Under the pieces are notes generated by a model. The model saw only the letters and a program-made list of their open reading frames with translations, was not told the DNA's origin and did not search any database. A program made the translations under genes and the position numbers. From contig NC_033627.1 in the NCBI RefSeq assembly GCF_001540865.1, positions 4,803,581 to 4,867,580 on the forward strand: a stretch of DNA of 64,000 bases, read 5' to 3'. This document shows positions 33,625-46,400 of the stretch, piece by piece (within the stretch, counting starts at the first letter, position 1; each line of letters opens with the position of its first letter). Origin of the DNA: Ananas comosus (lineage: Eukaryota; Streptophyta; Magnoliopsida; Poales; Bromeliaceae).

Positions 33625-34950
33625 ATATGCATTTGTACTCACAACATGCATCACATGCTCTCAAATAAATCCTACTATGCACAATACTCAATATACACGC
33701 ATGCTAAAAAATAACACTTTAGATATAAAAGAAAATCTAATGATTTTGAAAAGCACCACCCATCTCGTATGGTTGTAAGGGTATTACGGTTCAGTTCTTA
33801 GAATTTTTGGGCACCTATTCTCTCGCCTGCGGTAAAACGAAGCCAAATTAGAATTTTTACCCAAAATCATTATTTAGACTCGTCGGATCGCCGAACCGAA
33901 TTCATATAAAGGTAGAAATACCTCTAATTTACAAGGTCAATTTATTTTTAAACCACTCTAGGGCAAAAGCCCCAATTTTGGTGTCCTAATAATGCCATTT
34001 GTTCAATCTCTTGGTTTGATCTCTAAAACAAGCAAAGTAAGCTTGTTCAACATCTAGAAGTTCATCTAGAATCTTTTCTAAGCCATTCAAATCATTTCTA
34101 GGGCATACAAACCGAGCCCTAGAAATCCACTATGGGAGCATACGAAGAAAACTTAATTTTTATGTGTTCCATGGCCTGTAGAAGGTTCCTACACTTGTAA
34201 AAAGGTCAAAACCAAAAATCTAGGGTATAAAATCCAAGCTCTAACCTTAGTCTTACAAGAAAATCTCACTTTTACCCAAAACCCTCCAAGGTCCACCTTG
34301 TAGGAGAGCTTCCAAGCCTTCAAAACTCCAAAAATCTCCCCCAAATCCTTCTCCAACTACTCCTCTTAGCTCCTTGGAGAGATCTCTAGAGAGAGAAAGA
34401 GAGAAATGAGAGAGAGAGGGGTGCTTGCTATTGTGAACAGGTGGGAGGGGTGTGTGGGGTCTTATATGGGTTACCAAATTGCAAAAAGATCCTCCGAATA
34501 TTTATATTTGCAGCAAACTTAATTCTGCTGCAAAGGACATCTTGTACCGATACAAGGTGGTTTGTCACCGGTTACACGATTTCGCAGAACCAAACCCGAG
34601 AGCTGCTATTTTAGGTATTACACTTGGTACCGGTACAAGAAGGATTTGTTACCAGTTCAACAGCCTTTTTTTCTCAAATCCGAGAACTGTTTCTCTCGGT
34701 CTGATGCCTGGTACTGGAACAAACTCAATGCATTATCGGTGACAAAAACTCCAGACTGGAGTTTTGCACCGTTTTCGACTCCAATTCGTGCTGATCAATG
34801 CTAAAACCTTTCTAACTCTTCTGGAATTCACTTTTAACCCTTCCAACATTGTTTGAATATTAAATTGACTTTCTCCAACTATTTCTTTCGGACACTTTAA
34901 TCGATTTGGCTAAAGTCCGAAACACTCTACCGAAGTTTCGGTATATTACA
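33625..34950 (-). repeat. 3' LTR (partial) of the gypsy element
   Basis: On the minus strand it starts TGTAATATACCGAAAC directly after an AAAGGGTGGAGAA polypurine tract. The segment 33625-34376 matches 41477-42246 of the 5' LTR. The stretch 34377-34950 (U3) has no counterpart there. The last 1.4 kb of a full LTR (matching 40067-41476) is missing. TATA-like CATATAAG is near 34462-34470, with GTACCGGTAC at 34627-34636 and GTACCGATAC at 34544-34553 upstream of it. Confidence 0.78.
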
Positions 34951-35084
34951 TTCTCCACCCTTTAAAATTAATTTCGTCCGCGAAACTAAAACATACCTTA
35001 ACTCATCGACTCGAATAAGTGAGGATAAACCTTCCTCACCGTCTCCTCAAGCTCCCAAGTGGCTTCACGCACCGCTTGATTACT

Positions 35085-36383
35085 TCACTGGACCTTGACA
35101 TAGGGAATTATGCGATTTCGCAACTTTTTTTCTTCTCTATCGAGAATACATATCGGATATTCTTCATAAGTCATATCCTCGCTCAACTCCACCGGTTCAT
35201 ATTTCAACACATGAGTCGAGTTTCGTATATACTTGCGGAGATTTGATACATAAAATACATTATGAACTCCCGCAAGCCTTGGTGGTAATGCTAGCTTGTA
35301 TGCCACCGCGCTGACGCGTTCCAATATTTCGAACGGTCCAACATACCGGGGATTTAGTTTCCCACGGATTCCAAACCGCTTAACTCCACACATTGGCGAT
35401 ACCTTAAAAAATACGCAGTCTTCAACCGCGAACTCTAGATCTTTCCTCCGCTTGTCGGTATAGCTCTTTTGCCGAAATTGCGCCGTAGTAAGCTGTTGCT
35501 GGGTGGGGCGAACTTTCTCCTCCACCTCCCGCACTACATCGGGGTCAAGAGCAACTCTCTCGTCCACATCGCTCCAATGGATAGAAGAGCGACATTTCTT
35601 TTCATAAAGTGCATCGAATGGCGCCATCGCAATACTTTCTTGATAACTATTATTGTATGCGAATTCCGCCATTGGTAGATAATCATGCCATCCACCCTTA
35701 TAATCAAGCACACACGCCCGTAGCATATCCTCAAGAATTTGTATTGTTCTCTCCGATTAACCATCACTTTGAGGATAAAATGTCGTATTAAAGTCGAGCC
35801 GTGTGCCCAAAGCGTCTTGTAGGCTCATCCAAAAGTGAGATGTGAATCTCGGATCTCGATCAGATACCATAGACACCGGAACCCCATAAAGTTTCACAAC
35901 CTCGTCGAGATATACTTGAGCCAACTTGTCTCCCGACCACGTAGTATGAATCGGCAAAAAGTGCGCCGACTTCGTCAACCGGTCCACTATCACCGAACTT
36001 GTATCGTATCCGCCTTGTGATCGAGGAAAACCGGTCACAAAATCTATTGCGATATCCTCCCATTTTCAAACGGGTATAGATAGACTTTGCGACTTTTTCG
36101 CCGGAAACGGATGCTCCGCTTTCACTTGTTTGCACGTAAGACATTGCGCTACGAATTCTCCAATATCTTTCTTCATGCCCGGCCACCAATAGTGCACTTT
36201 TAAATCTTGATACATTTTAGTGCCGCCCGGATGAATACTATAGGGGGATGGATACGCTTCTTGCATAATCGCCTTACGAATATTCTCGTTTTTAGGCACA
36301 CACCATCGATTTCGAAATCGAAGTGCGCCATTGGTCCCAATGCTGAAATTTTCAGTACTACCGCTTTTAACTTCATCGCACAC
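35085..36383 (-). pseudogene. integrase of the gypsy element
   Basis: Three consecutive open segments in the minus direction, 36383-36066, 36038-35757 and 35726-35085. They show the HHCC zinc domain (HPGGTKMYQDLKVHYWW...CLTCKQ), the core with AIDFV(TGFPRS) for the first Asp, VSDRDPRFTS for the second, and SERTIQ with the Glu, then the GPFEILERV and chromovirus tail regions. A stop replaces Gln just before SERT and another lies at the tail. The enzyme would insert the element's DNA copy into the host genome; this copy is broken. Confidence 0.85.
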
Positions 36384-36396
36384 CTTTTGGAGATAT

Positions 36397-37818
36397 TCAT
36401 CGGAAGCTTATAACTCTTTTATTCTCTCCAACAAGGTCGGTTACACAACCAACATGGCAAGTGTAACTGGCATTCCCGGAGCTACTGCTTCTAGACCAAG
36501 CCGTTGCATCTCTTTTTGCAATAACGGTTGGGGTGTAATTGTCGAAGCCAAGTTTTTTTTTCGATTTTCTACTAAGTGCATCGGCCACGACATTCGTTTT
36601 TTCAGGGTGGTATAGAATAGTAACATTGTAATCTTTTAGTAACTCTAACCACCGCCGTTGTCGCATATTTAACTCTTTTTGGGTGAACAAGTATTTGAGA
36701 CTCTTATGATCCGTGTAAATCTCACGATGCTCACCGTACAAGTAATGCCTCTATAACTTTAGCGCAAATATCACCGCGGCTAGCTCGAAATCGTGAATCG
36801 GGTAATTCTTTTCATAATTCTTCAATTGGCGAGAAGTATAAGCTATCACTCGACCATTTTGCATTAATACACACCCGAGACCAACATATGAAGCATCACT
36901 GTACACAAGAAAGCTCTCCCCCTGCGTCGGTAGAGCAAGCACCGGGGTCAATGTCAATCTTTTCTTTAACTCCTCGAAGCTCTGATCGCAATCGTCGCTC
37001 CACACATACTTCACTCCTTTATGCGTGAGGTACGTTAGCGGAGTGGTTATTTTGGCGAACCCCTCCACGAACCGCCGGTAGTAGCCCGCTAGTCCAAGAA
37101 AACTGCGGACCTCCGCAACACTCGTCGAGCGAGGCCAATCTTTAATTGTCTCTACTTTCTTTGGATTTACCGAGACTCCATCGCCCGATATCACATAGCC
37201 TAAGAAAGTGACATCCGAAAGCCAAAAGTCATATTTATTCAACTTGGCATATAGCTTCTCTTTCCAAAATATTTGCAACACGGTACTCAAGTGTTCCTCG
37301 TTTTCTTCCTCACTCCATGAATAAACCAACACGTTGTCAATGAATACTACGACGCACCGGTCTAACAACAGTCGAAAGACTCGATTCATCAAGTCCATAA
37401 ATACTACCGGGACATTAGTAAGCCCAAACGGTATTACCGTAAACTCATAATGGTCATACCGTGTATGATACGTCGTTTTGTGCACATCTTTGGGCCGTAT
37501 CTTCAATTGATGATACCCCGACTGAAGATCTATCTTTGAGTACAGCCGTGACCCTTGCAACTGATCGAATAAATCATCAATCCTCGGCAACGAGTACTTA
37601 TTCTTAATTGTCACTTTGTTCAATTTGTGGTAATCCACGCAAAGTCGAAATGTGCCATCTTTTTTCTTTACAAATAGCACCGAAGCTCCCCACGGTGACA
37701 CGTTCGGCCTCACAAATTCTTTATTGAGCAAGTTTTGCAACTGTGCTTTTAGCTCTTTTACCTCCCCCGGTTTCATTCTATACGGAGTCTTCAAAATTGG
37801 CGCCGCCCCGGAAATCAA
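36397..37818 (-). pseudogene. reverse transcriptase and RNase H of the gypsy element
   Basis: 37818-36751 is open for 355 residues. It shows [39 protein letters not shown] and the catalytic box, which here reads [10 protein letters not shown]: the second Asp of the FIDD motif is Asn, so polymerase activity should be lost. The RNase H domain starts near [14 protein letters not shown] and, after a stop, continues at 36741-36397 with [17 protein letters not shown] and VVADALSRK. The domains are certain; the lesions are directly visible. Confidence 0.9.
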
Positions 37819-37971
37819 ATCAATAATGAACTCGATCTCTCAGTCCGGTGGCAATCCCGATAACTCTACCGAAAATACATCCGAAAACTCGTACGCCACC
37901 CGAATATCACCGAGTTTCGGGTGCTCCTTTTGAGCTTCCACCATTGTCGCCAAGTAGGCTACAGATCCACC

Positions 37972-38400
37972 CTAAATTATTTTCCTTGCCCTCGCCGCTG
38001 ATACAGTCGCCGCGAAGCGCGAGCTTTTACATCCCCGATGCACTAACTCCTCTTGGTTAGGCTGACGGAATGTGATCACCTTACTTTCACAATCTATAAC
38101 GGCATAGTATTTAGAGAGCCAATCAATCCCCAAAATTACGTCGAAGCCCCACATTCGATTCAATACTAGCAAGTCCGCCGGCATAATCTATTCGCCTATC
38201 TGAACAAGACGAACCAAACACTCCTCATGCACACTAAATGAATGCTCAGATGCATTAAGCTACCAATAATCCGGGTTATAGCTGATCTCTATGCCATGAG
38301 TCTTAGCAAATGATGCACCTATAAATGAATGCGATGCATCTGTATCGAACAATGCTCTAGCTCTAATGCCATTAATCAAGATAATACCTGCCATGACATC
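37972..38400 (-). pseudogene. aspartic protease region of the gypsy element
   Basis: A retropepsin-like segment with ARALFDTDASHSFIG. The catalytic DTGA motif reads DTDA (Gly to Asp). Downstream, FDVILGIDWLSKYYAVID is the conserved DVILGMDWL-type region. At least two stops break the frame between these. The protein would cut the element's polyprotein. Confidence 0.8.
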
Positions 38401-38427
38401 GTCAGGAACTGCAGGCTGCTCTTCCAT

Positions 38428-39735
38428 CTAAGTGGCAAAAATTCGCCCACTCGGTGCTCTAGATCTCTCCGGCTGACGCGGTACTGATGAGCGTCCAGCC
38501 GACATAGCCGAGGGCAACCCCGCAAGCTGTCTCGGGGTGGAAGGAACTGATGCCGCCGTCGGTGCAGACGACCCCCAACTCGGGTACTCCCAGGCCATAT
38601 GCTCGGCTTGGCCACACTTGTAGCACTTTCCCTCGCATTGCAGGCAAGCCGACGGTCGATGCTCACCGCTGCAAATAACGCATCGGAAAGGCTTCCAATT
38701 CTTCGATTGCTGTCGAGGATACCGAGGGGGTTTCTTTGCATTTGGCCGGCCCCCGGCACCGCCCGCCGCCCGCTTCTTCCCTTTGTTTCTCGATTCGGCC
38801 ATAGACTCGTGCTCCTCTGGCGCGTAGGCGTTGCCATGCTCCGCACACAAAGCTCGATCAAAGACTTCCGCAAAGGTAGTAAGCTTGAGGATTTGCACGG
38901 CCTCATAGATCCTCGGTCGGAGTCCTCGTAAGAACCAATCAGCCTGGTCTAGATCATCTCAAACAACATCCGAAAAACAATTGATGATGTGGGAGGACTA
39001 CTGCTCGTAATCCGCCATCGAGCGATCTCCTTACCTCAACTTGCGAAACTTTTCTTGCATCTTCCGCTTCACCGTGTCAGGAAAATAGTTAGCGAACATC
39101 GCCCTCTTAAACTCCTCCCATAATATAGGCAGAAGGTCAAAAGACCGATCTCGCTTCATCCGCTTCCACCACACCTTCGCTGCCTTCTCAAGACAATGAG
39201 TGGCGAGGAGCACTTTGTCTTTCTCCAAGGGATAAATATCCTCGAAGAGCGTCTCCATGGCATCGATCCACGACTCCACCATCGCCGGCTCCACCTTTTC
39301 CCCATTAAACATAGGTGGGTTGAATTTCTTGAACATAACGAGAGCCGCCAACGCACGCTCTCGCTCCGCCTCTGCCGCCGCACTTTCGGAATTTAAAGTT
39401 CCCGATCCGGCCGGCACCGCCGTAACGGGCACAGCCGCCGCGGCCACGCCCTCCTCCACGATCGGCATCGCTACAGGGGGCGCAGAATGCTTGGCCCCTA
39501 CTTGAGCCGCCGCCGCCTGCTGCCGCTCTAAAGCCTCTCGAAGACTTTGAATCTGCTTCCTCTGATGCTAAACCGCCTCAGCATGTTGACGCATCAACTC
39601 TGCTTGTTGCCGCACAATGCCGACAAGAGCGGACATCTGCTCCCGAAGCTCCCCGTCGCCACTAGCTTCGGATTCCATAGGAGCCGCACTCGATTCCTCG
39701 GGCGTAGACCTCGTTCGGGGTCGACCACAAGGCAT
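38428..39735 (-). pseudogene. gag of the gypsy element
   Basis: The first ATG is at 39735 (MPCGRPRTRS). A stop interrupts the frame after about 54 codons, and further stops lie around 39031 and 38990-38960. The retrotransposon gag domain is clear (PPMFNGEKVEPAMVESWIDA; ATHCLEKAAKVWWKRM; LWEEFKRAMFANYFP). The nucleic-acid-binding zinc knuckle reads CYKCGQAEHMAWEY, with the last Cys changed to Tyr. Most stops fit C-to-T changes. Confidence 0.85.
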
Positions 39736-40047
39736 TGCTTCCTGAAATGAAGCAACTCATATTAGTTACATAACCACTATACTCGGACATACCCAATCTG
39801 GCGAAAACAAACAAGTGTATTTATTTCCATTCCAAAGCAGTATGTCGTCGGCCGTCGATCACAAGACAAGGAATAGAAAACAATATCTACTTAAAGTTTA
39901 GCCCCTAACCACATTAGAGACATATTAATATCAACCCAATCATAAAGCTTTCGCTATAATTTAGTTCCACGTCACTCACATTTTCTAGATCCTTAAGATT
40001 TTTCATTCCTAATGGTCTCTAGGTCCATTCTATACTTTCACTTTTGG

Positions 40048-40059
40048 GCTCTGATACCA
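40048..40059 (-). promoter_or_regulatory. primer-binding site (initiator tRNA-Met)
   Basis: On the minus strand TGGTATCAGAGC follows the LTR end (GCATGACA at 40067) by seven bases. It is complementary to the 3' end of plant initiator tRNA-Met and would prime first-strand synthesis. Confidence 0.85.
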
Positions 40060-40066
40060 TTATATT

Positions 40067-42246
40067 TGTCATGCTCCGAGACCGGCCATATTTGGTCCGT
40101 TCGGGCTCGTCGAACAGACGCCGAATGGACAGTACCTCCCTTGTCCGCCCAAGGCTCAACAACAAGTACAATTTCAAGTAGAAAAATTTGAACATGCGGA
40201 AGCATACATAATTGGCTTGCACGAGGGCAAGCAATAGCCAAAGTGAAAGTACTAAACTAAACCATTCATACAAGTAATATGATTAGCTTTTAACTACATA
40301 CATAGATACAACTTGGCTAATCTTTTACATTCTTTGCTTTAACATTATTTCTTCTCTTTTACATTACATGATATCTCAAAATATAACTTGCTTTTACATT
40401 TAAACATTTATAGTCATCAGAATACAAAAGATGACATAAAAGGGTATGCAACTAAACCAAAATGTGACCAACTCGGGTAGTCCCTATCTATGGCGTGATA
40501 CCTTTACCGCGATCACTGGCCAGCTCACTCAGTACCGGCTCTGTGGAGAAAAAGGGGGTGAGAACTACAATAAAATTTTCAGTGGGTTCGGCCGCTGACC
40601 TCGCCGACTTTCCTACTAGGTCTAAATCAGATATAATAGAAGAATGGGTAGATAGTAACCAACTAAACAAATACAGCTAATATGCCTGAGCAATATATAA
40701 TCCATGATTATGTTCAAATAGAATTCTTATGATGAATGCAAGATTACTTTTCAATTCTTAACTTTCTTGGCTAGCCCGTAGGTTTCGCCCTCAATTAATT
40801 TTACCAATTCAAGTCCCTACTATCGGGCCCTCAGCTTCTTCCCGACGGGCCAAATCTCTAATATCGGGCCCTCAGTTTCCTCCTGATGGGATCGTCTTCT
40901 TGGGCTTACCATTTCCAGTGATGACAACTCCAGAGCTCATCACTCGAGAGGGAGCGACCTCACTCAAGCCAAGACTTATAGGCGAGTATGATCAATCCTT
41001 AACTTTAAGGATTCCAAGTTCAATCCAATTCTTACTATAAGAATGCAATACTCCTATGACCCTTAACTTTAAGGTTGCTATGTCATAATATCACTATCTC
41101 ATTTACTTGCATTATCACTTTTTTTTAGTGTCACTTGCACTATTGTTCTTTGTACTCATTCACATGCATTCTCAATTCACTAATGCCACACACTAAGTGT
41201 TCAACTCTAGCATTCACATTATGCCACACACTAAGTGTTCAACTCTAGCATTCATAACTCATTGATGCCACACACTAAGTGTTCAACTCTAGCATTCATA
41301 ACTCATTGATGCCACACACTAAGTGTTCTTTTCTAGCATTCATTGTTTACTAATACCACACAATCCATATGTCATAATGTTATTTTGTTCTTTGCCTCAT
41401 CTAGATTCATTACTCTTTCCTAGGTTCTTGTCATTACTCATACATACATAGGATTTTACAAGTTCTTATTCTTTTACTATCATTTCATATGCATTTGTAC
41501 TTACAACATGCATCACATGCTCTCAAATAAATCTTATTATGCACAATGCTCAATATACACGTATGCTCAAAAATGACACTTTAGATATAAAAGAAAATTC
41601 AATAATTTCGAAAAGCACCACCCAACTCGTATGGTTGCAAGGGTGCTACAGTTCAATTTTTAAAATTTTAGAGTACTTATTCTCTTACCTGCGGCAAAAC
41701 GAAGCCAAATTAGACTTTTTATCCAAAATCATTACTTATACTGGTCGGATCACCGAACCGAGTTTATATAATAGTTAGAAATATCCCTAATTTAGTTTCT
41801 ATAAGGTCAATCTGTCTTTAAACCACTGTAGGGCAAAAGCTCCAATTTCGATGCCATAACAATGCCATTTGTCCAATCTCTTGATTTGATATTTAAAACA
41901 AGCAAAAGCAAGCTTGTTCAATATCTAGAAGTTCATCTAGAACCTTTTATAAGCCATTCAAATCATTTCTAGGGCATACAAATCGAGCCCTAGAAATCCA
42001 CCATAGAAGTACATGAAGAAAACTTGATTTTCATGTATTCCATGGCCTCTAGAAGATTCCTACACTTGTAAGAAGATCAAAACCAAAAATTTAGGGCATA
42101 AAATTTAAGCTCTAATCTTAATCTTACAAGAAAATCTTACCTTTGCCCAAAGCCCTCCAAGGTCCACCTTGTAAGAGAGCTCCCAAGCCTTCAAAACCCC
42201 AAAAATCTCCTCCAAATCCTTTTCTAACTCCTTGTCTTAGCTCCTT
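40067..42246 (-). repeat. 5' LTR (partial) of the gypsy element
   Basis: Its sense end (...CGGAGCATGACA) adjoins the primer-binding site. It lacks the U3 start: homology to the 3' LTR stops at 42246, where unrelated AT-rich DNA begins. It contains blocks shared with the solo LTRs (GTGAGAACTAC, TCAGTGGGT). Confidence 0.75.
41187..41345. repeat. ~44-bp tandem repeat within the LTR
   Basis: Four copies of ATGCCACACACTAAGTGTTC followed by AACTCTAGCATTCA. The middle two are identical over about 44 bp, and the fourth is diverged. Confidence 0.85.
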
Positions 42247-43471
42247 AAGTGGGCCCATTACTCTATATTCCTGGTTTGCCAAAGAGGCCCTGAGTTTAAA
42301 TTTTTTTACCTGCATTCAAGTTTTTTCAAATTAGTGATACAAAATTAATGTCTAAACTAGAGAAATTTACAAGTTTTTTAAACATATTAAATATGTTAAA
42401 TTTAAATATCTACCAACATTAAAAATTTAAATAGTAATACAAATTTCTTCTAATTTAAATTTAAATTTTTAAAATTTAAATATTTAATATTTAATATTTA
42501 AATCAACATATTTAGAAATAGTAGTATTTCTAAAATTCCTAAAATTCAAATTGATGCGTAAATTAGGGGAACACTAAAATTCCTAAAATTAAATGCATAA
42601 ATTAGTGCAAAATTAATGCCTAAATTTGGGATATAAGTCAATTCCTTAATCAATGCTTAAATTAGTGCAAAATTAATGCTTAAATTTGAATTTTAGGAAT
42701 TTTAGAAATACTACTATTTCTAAATATGTTGATTTAAATATTAAATATTAAATATTTAAATTTTAAAAATTTAAATTNAAATTAGTGCAAAATTAATGCT
42801 TAAATTTGAGATATCAATCAAACTTTCTAACATTGCACAGTTTAATTACAAAAATACCCTCGTCGTAACCAGCTACATATTAAAATAACATCTTTACTCT
42901 TTATTAATCAACGGATAGAATTTTTTAAATTTTTTTTATTTTTTATAAAATAAAGTACCGAATCATTTCTCAACCAGTTTTAACTCAGCCCAACACTCTA
43001 AGAACATACTAACTAATAATCCAAACTGTAACTTCGCCAATTTGTCTATGTCCGGTATATTACACTATAATATTATCTTAATTGGTGTAAGGATTGACTT
43101 TTTTTATGATAAACAATGAGTTTAGTTGATCGAAGGGTTACTTATTTAATATGTACTAATTGCCCCTGAACTCTTTTTTTGTTATCCATGGTCCATCTGA
43201 TTTGTATTTCTCAGACTCAAAAATTAGTTAATTCCATAGCCATATTAAGCAAGCATTTAAAGTTGTTTTTTCATAAATTTTTAGCATTCATTTATTTGTA
43301 TACAACATCATCACTAATTTTCAAAGCTTTTACTTCTAAGCTATTTTAAAGTTGTTTTGTTTGTGCACTAACATTTGGTTCTTCTTTCGGCAGATTAGAT
43401 GTGCGAGGATATCAATGTACTGAATTTCTAAGCACTAAAATCTTAAGAATTTTCACTACCGAGAAACAATA
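42247..43471. other. intergenic; AT-rich inverted repeat around an ambiguous base
   Basis: No gene. About 110 bp at 42424-42560 is repeated in inverted form at 42680-42777, sharing ATATTTAGAAATAGTAGTAT and its complement. A single undetermined base follows at 42778. The segment 43000-43470 is the 5' flank of the NLR; a promoter cannot be fixed. Confidence 0.5.
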
Positions 43472-46400
43472 ATAGCCGAGGTTGCAGTGTTTTTAGCCAT
43501 TGAAAAGCTTGGTGATGCATTAGGAACAGAACTGTTGAACCAAGCTAGCTCTCTATTTTCAAAGCTACTAGCATCATTGGCAGAGCTCCCTGATAGTATG
43601 GGACGCATAAGGCGTGAACTCCACATAATGCAAGGATTCTTACATCACATTGATATGGTAGATAAAAAAAATCAACTCCTTGAATCTTGGATAGAGGAAG
43701 TGCGAAAAGTTGCATATATTATTGAGGATATTGTGGATGAGTATATCTATCTTATAGTTCAAGATCAGCGCCGACAAGGTGGACTAGTTGGTTACATGAA
43801 ACAAGTGTTGAAGCAACCAAAATCGTTTGGTAGCTTCTGTCTTATTGCCTCTCAACTAGAACGAGTAGAGAAAGACCTTGACCACTTCTCACACTTAAAA
43901 GATCGATGGATTCAAACAACGAGTATTGGCCATAGTAGTAGTTCAGATAAGGTGAGCGAATGGACACAACATCTTATGGGAAGCACTTCTCTTTTCATGG
44001 GCGAGGAACAACTCGTAGGGATTGACGAAGACCAACATATGTTAACTAATTGGTTGAGGTCTGAGAAATTAGATCTCTGCATAATAATAGTTTGGGGTAT
44101 GGGCAGGCTTGGAAAGACTACTTTAGTCAACAATATTTATAAAAGTGAAAGTAGAACTTTGACTGCCGTGCCTGGATTTCTGTATCTCAAACTTTTAAAG
44201 TAGAAGATCTTCTCCGAAAAATGATTACTGAACTTTTTGGCAACCAAAAAATAGTTCCAACTGATATTGCCACCATGGATGGTAAAAAGTTGGAAGAGAC
44301 ACTAGCGGAATTCTTAAGACAAAAGAAGTATCTAATTGTACTAGATGATGTATGGGTTCCAGAAGCATTTTATGTATTGCGTGATTCTCTTGTCGCTAAT
44401 CAGAAAGGAAGTAGAATATTTATTACAACAAGAATTGCAGAAGTAGCATCACTTGCGAACGAAAACTATAAGCTTGAACTCAAACCTTTATCTGGTCTTG
44501 ATGCATGGAAACTTTTCTGCAAGAGAGCATTTATGAATTATCCAAACCAAGAATGTCCCCCAGAGTTAGAAAAAATTGCAAGAGATATTGTGGCCAAGTG
44601 CGAAGGGTTGCCACTAGCTGTTGTATCACTAGGCAGCCTCCTGTCCTTAAGAGAGAAGAGTGAGACTGAATGGAAGCGAGTTTATAATCAGCTTAACTGG
44701 GAGCTTACAAACCACCCAAGTCTTGATCCCGTGAGAAACACTTTGAATTTAAGCTTCAACTATCTTCCTAAATATCTGAGGAATTGCTTCTTATCTTGCA
44801 GCATGTTTCCAGAGGATTGCCTTCTTAGAAGAAAAGGGCTTATTAGAATATGGATAGCAGAGGGTTTTGCGGCAGAAAGAGGATCAAGCACGGCTGAGGA
44901 AGTTGCAGAAGGATATCTCATGGAGCTTATCCGTCGGAGCATGCTGCAATTGGTAGAGAGAAACCACTTCGGTAGGGTAAAGTTTTGTCGGATGCATGAT
45001 CTCGTGTGCGAGCTGGCTGTCTCTTTATCTAAAAATGAGAAGTTCCACATTATTTATGAGGATAATGGGATGGAAAGAATGGTGGATGCTAATGCTCGTC
45101 GCCTGTCTGTTCTCAAACACAGCAATGATATTGGATTCAACATTGATCTACCGCGGCTACGAACCTTTGTAGCATTTGGCACTACTATGCCGCCGTCCTC
45201 ATTTTTATCTGCTTTTCCATCCAAATCAAGGTATATTGCAATTCTTGAACTGCAAGGCTTGCCTATTGAGGAGATACCTGATGCTATTGGAGACTTATTC
45301 AATTTGCGATACTTGGGTTTAAGAGAAACGAAGGTAAAACTACTACCAAAATCCATTGGCAAGCTTTCCAACTTGTTGATCTTGGACCTCTATCAGTCAG
45401 CTATACAAGAGCTGCCTCGTGGGATCACAAATCTCAAGAAATTGCGCCACATGTTTGTTGAAAGGGTAAATGACCCAACCGGGAAAACCTTTCGCTTGTG
45501 TAGTGGTATACATGCACCAAAAGGTTTGTGGAATTTAAAAGAATTACAAACATTGCAAGCGGTTGAAGCGAGTAGTGAGTTGGTTGGGCAACTGGGAAAT
45601 TTGACCAACCTGAGAAGTTTTAGAATATGGAACGTAAAGGAAACCTACTCTGCACAACTCTGCGCAGCATTATCACAAATGCATCATCTTTTTAACTTAG
45701 GCATTAATGCAAGTGATGAAAATGAGTTTCTCAATTTGGAAGGCTTGAACCCCCCACCCCCGAATCTTAAAAAGCTTAGTCTAACAGGTAGATTGGCACC
45801 AGGAACGATGGTGTCTCCTTTGTTTCGAGCCCACGGGAAAAATCTCCAAGAATTAGGACTATCTTGGTGCCAGCTAACTGTGGATCCTCTTCCGTCGCTC
45901 GCTTGGTTGTCAAACCTCACTGCCTTATGTCTTCACAGAGCATACGATGGAGAACAGTTGTGCTTTCGTGCTAAATGGTTCCCTAACTTGCACGAGCTTC
46001 GATTGATTGACCTGTTGCAACTCCGACAAGTGAAGATAGAGATGACGGCCTTGTCAAACTTAGAAACTCTATATCTGGAAAGCCTAAGTAGCCTAGTAGA
46101 GGTCCCAAAAGGCATTGGATTCCTCAAATCATTGCAAAAGCTATTTTTGTATGATATGGATCGTCAGTTGACGAGTCGTTTAAAAGCCAATGCCAAGCTT
46201 CTACACATCTATTTACACTTATTTGAAGTGCCTTCCTTTCATCTGGATTCGCTCACAAGTAAGTTTCTACATGTCACACCCACGCATTTCTTTTGCAAAT
46301 TTCCAAATTTTACTACGTTTAATTTCATGCTTAACCCAAAACTGCTTACGGCACATAAAACTATGTTAGTATCTTATGTCTAATTTATTGATTTTCTCTC

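Larger units (their letters stand above)
33625..42246 (-). mobile_element. decayed Ty3/gypsy element (chromovirus/Del-Tekay-like)
   Basis: The whole element is read on the minus strand: partial 5' LTR 42246-40067, initiator-tRNA-Met primer site, gag 39735 to about 38430, protease, reverse transcriptase, RNase H, integrase to 35085, polypurine tract at about 34952-34965 and partial 3' LTR 34950-33625. The domain order (PR-RT-RH-INT) is that of Ty3/gypsy. The integrase C-terminal tail (EEYPICILDREEKKLRNR) is that of chromoviruses of the Del/Tekay type. Many in-frame stops and active-site changes mean that it cannot move by itself. I do not reconstruct it. The LTR copies are truncated in complementary ways. 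Confidence 0.88.

Noticed and set aside
34253..34742. Small frames around 34.3-34.7 kb
   Set aside because: They are inside the 3' LTR (U3/R) of the gypsy element and have no homologous frame in the other LTR.
41187..41345. CRISPR-like direct repeats
   Set aside because: Copies abut without unique spacers and lie in a plant LTR; this is an ordinary tandem repeat.
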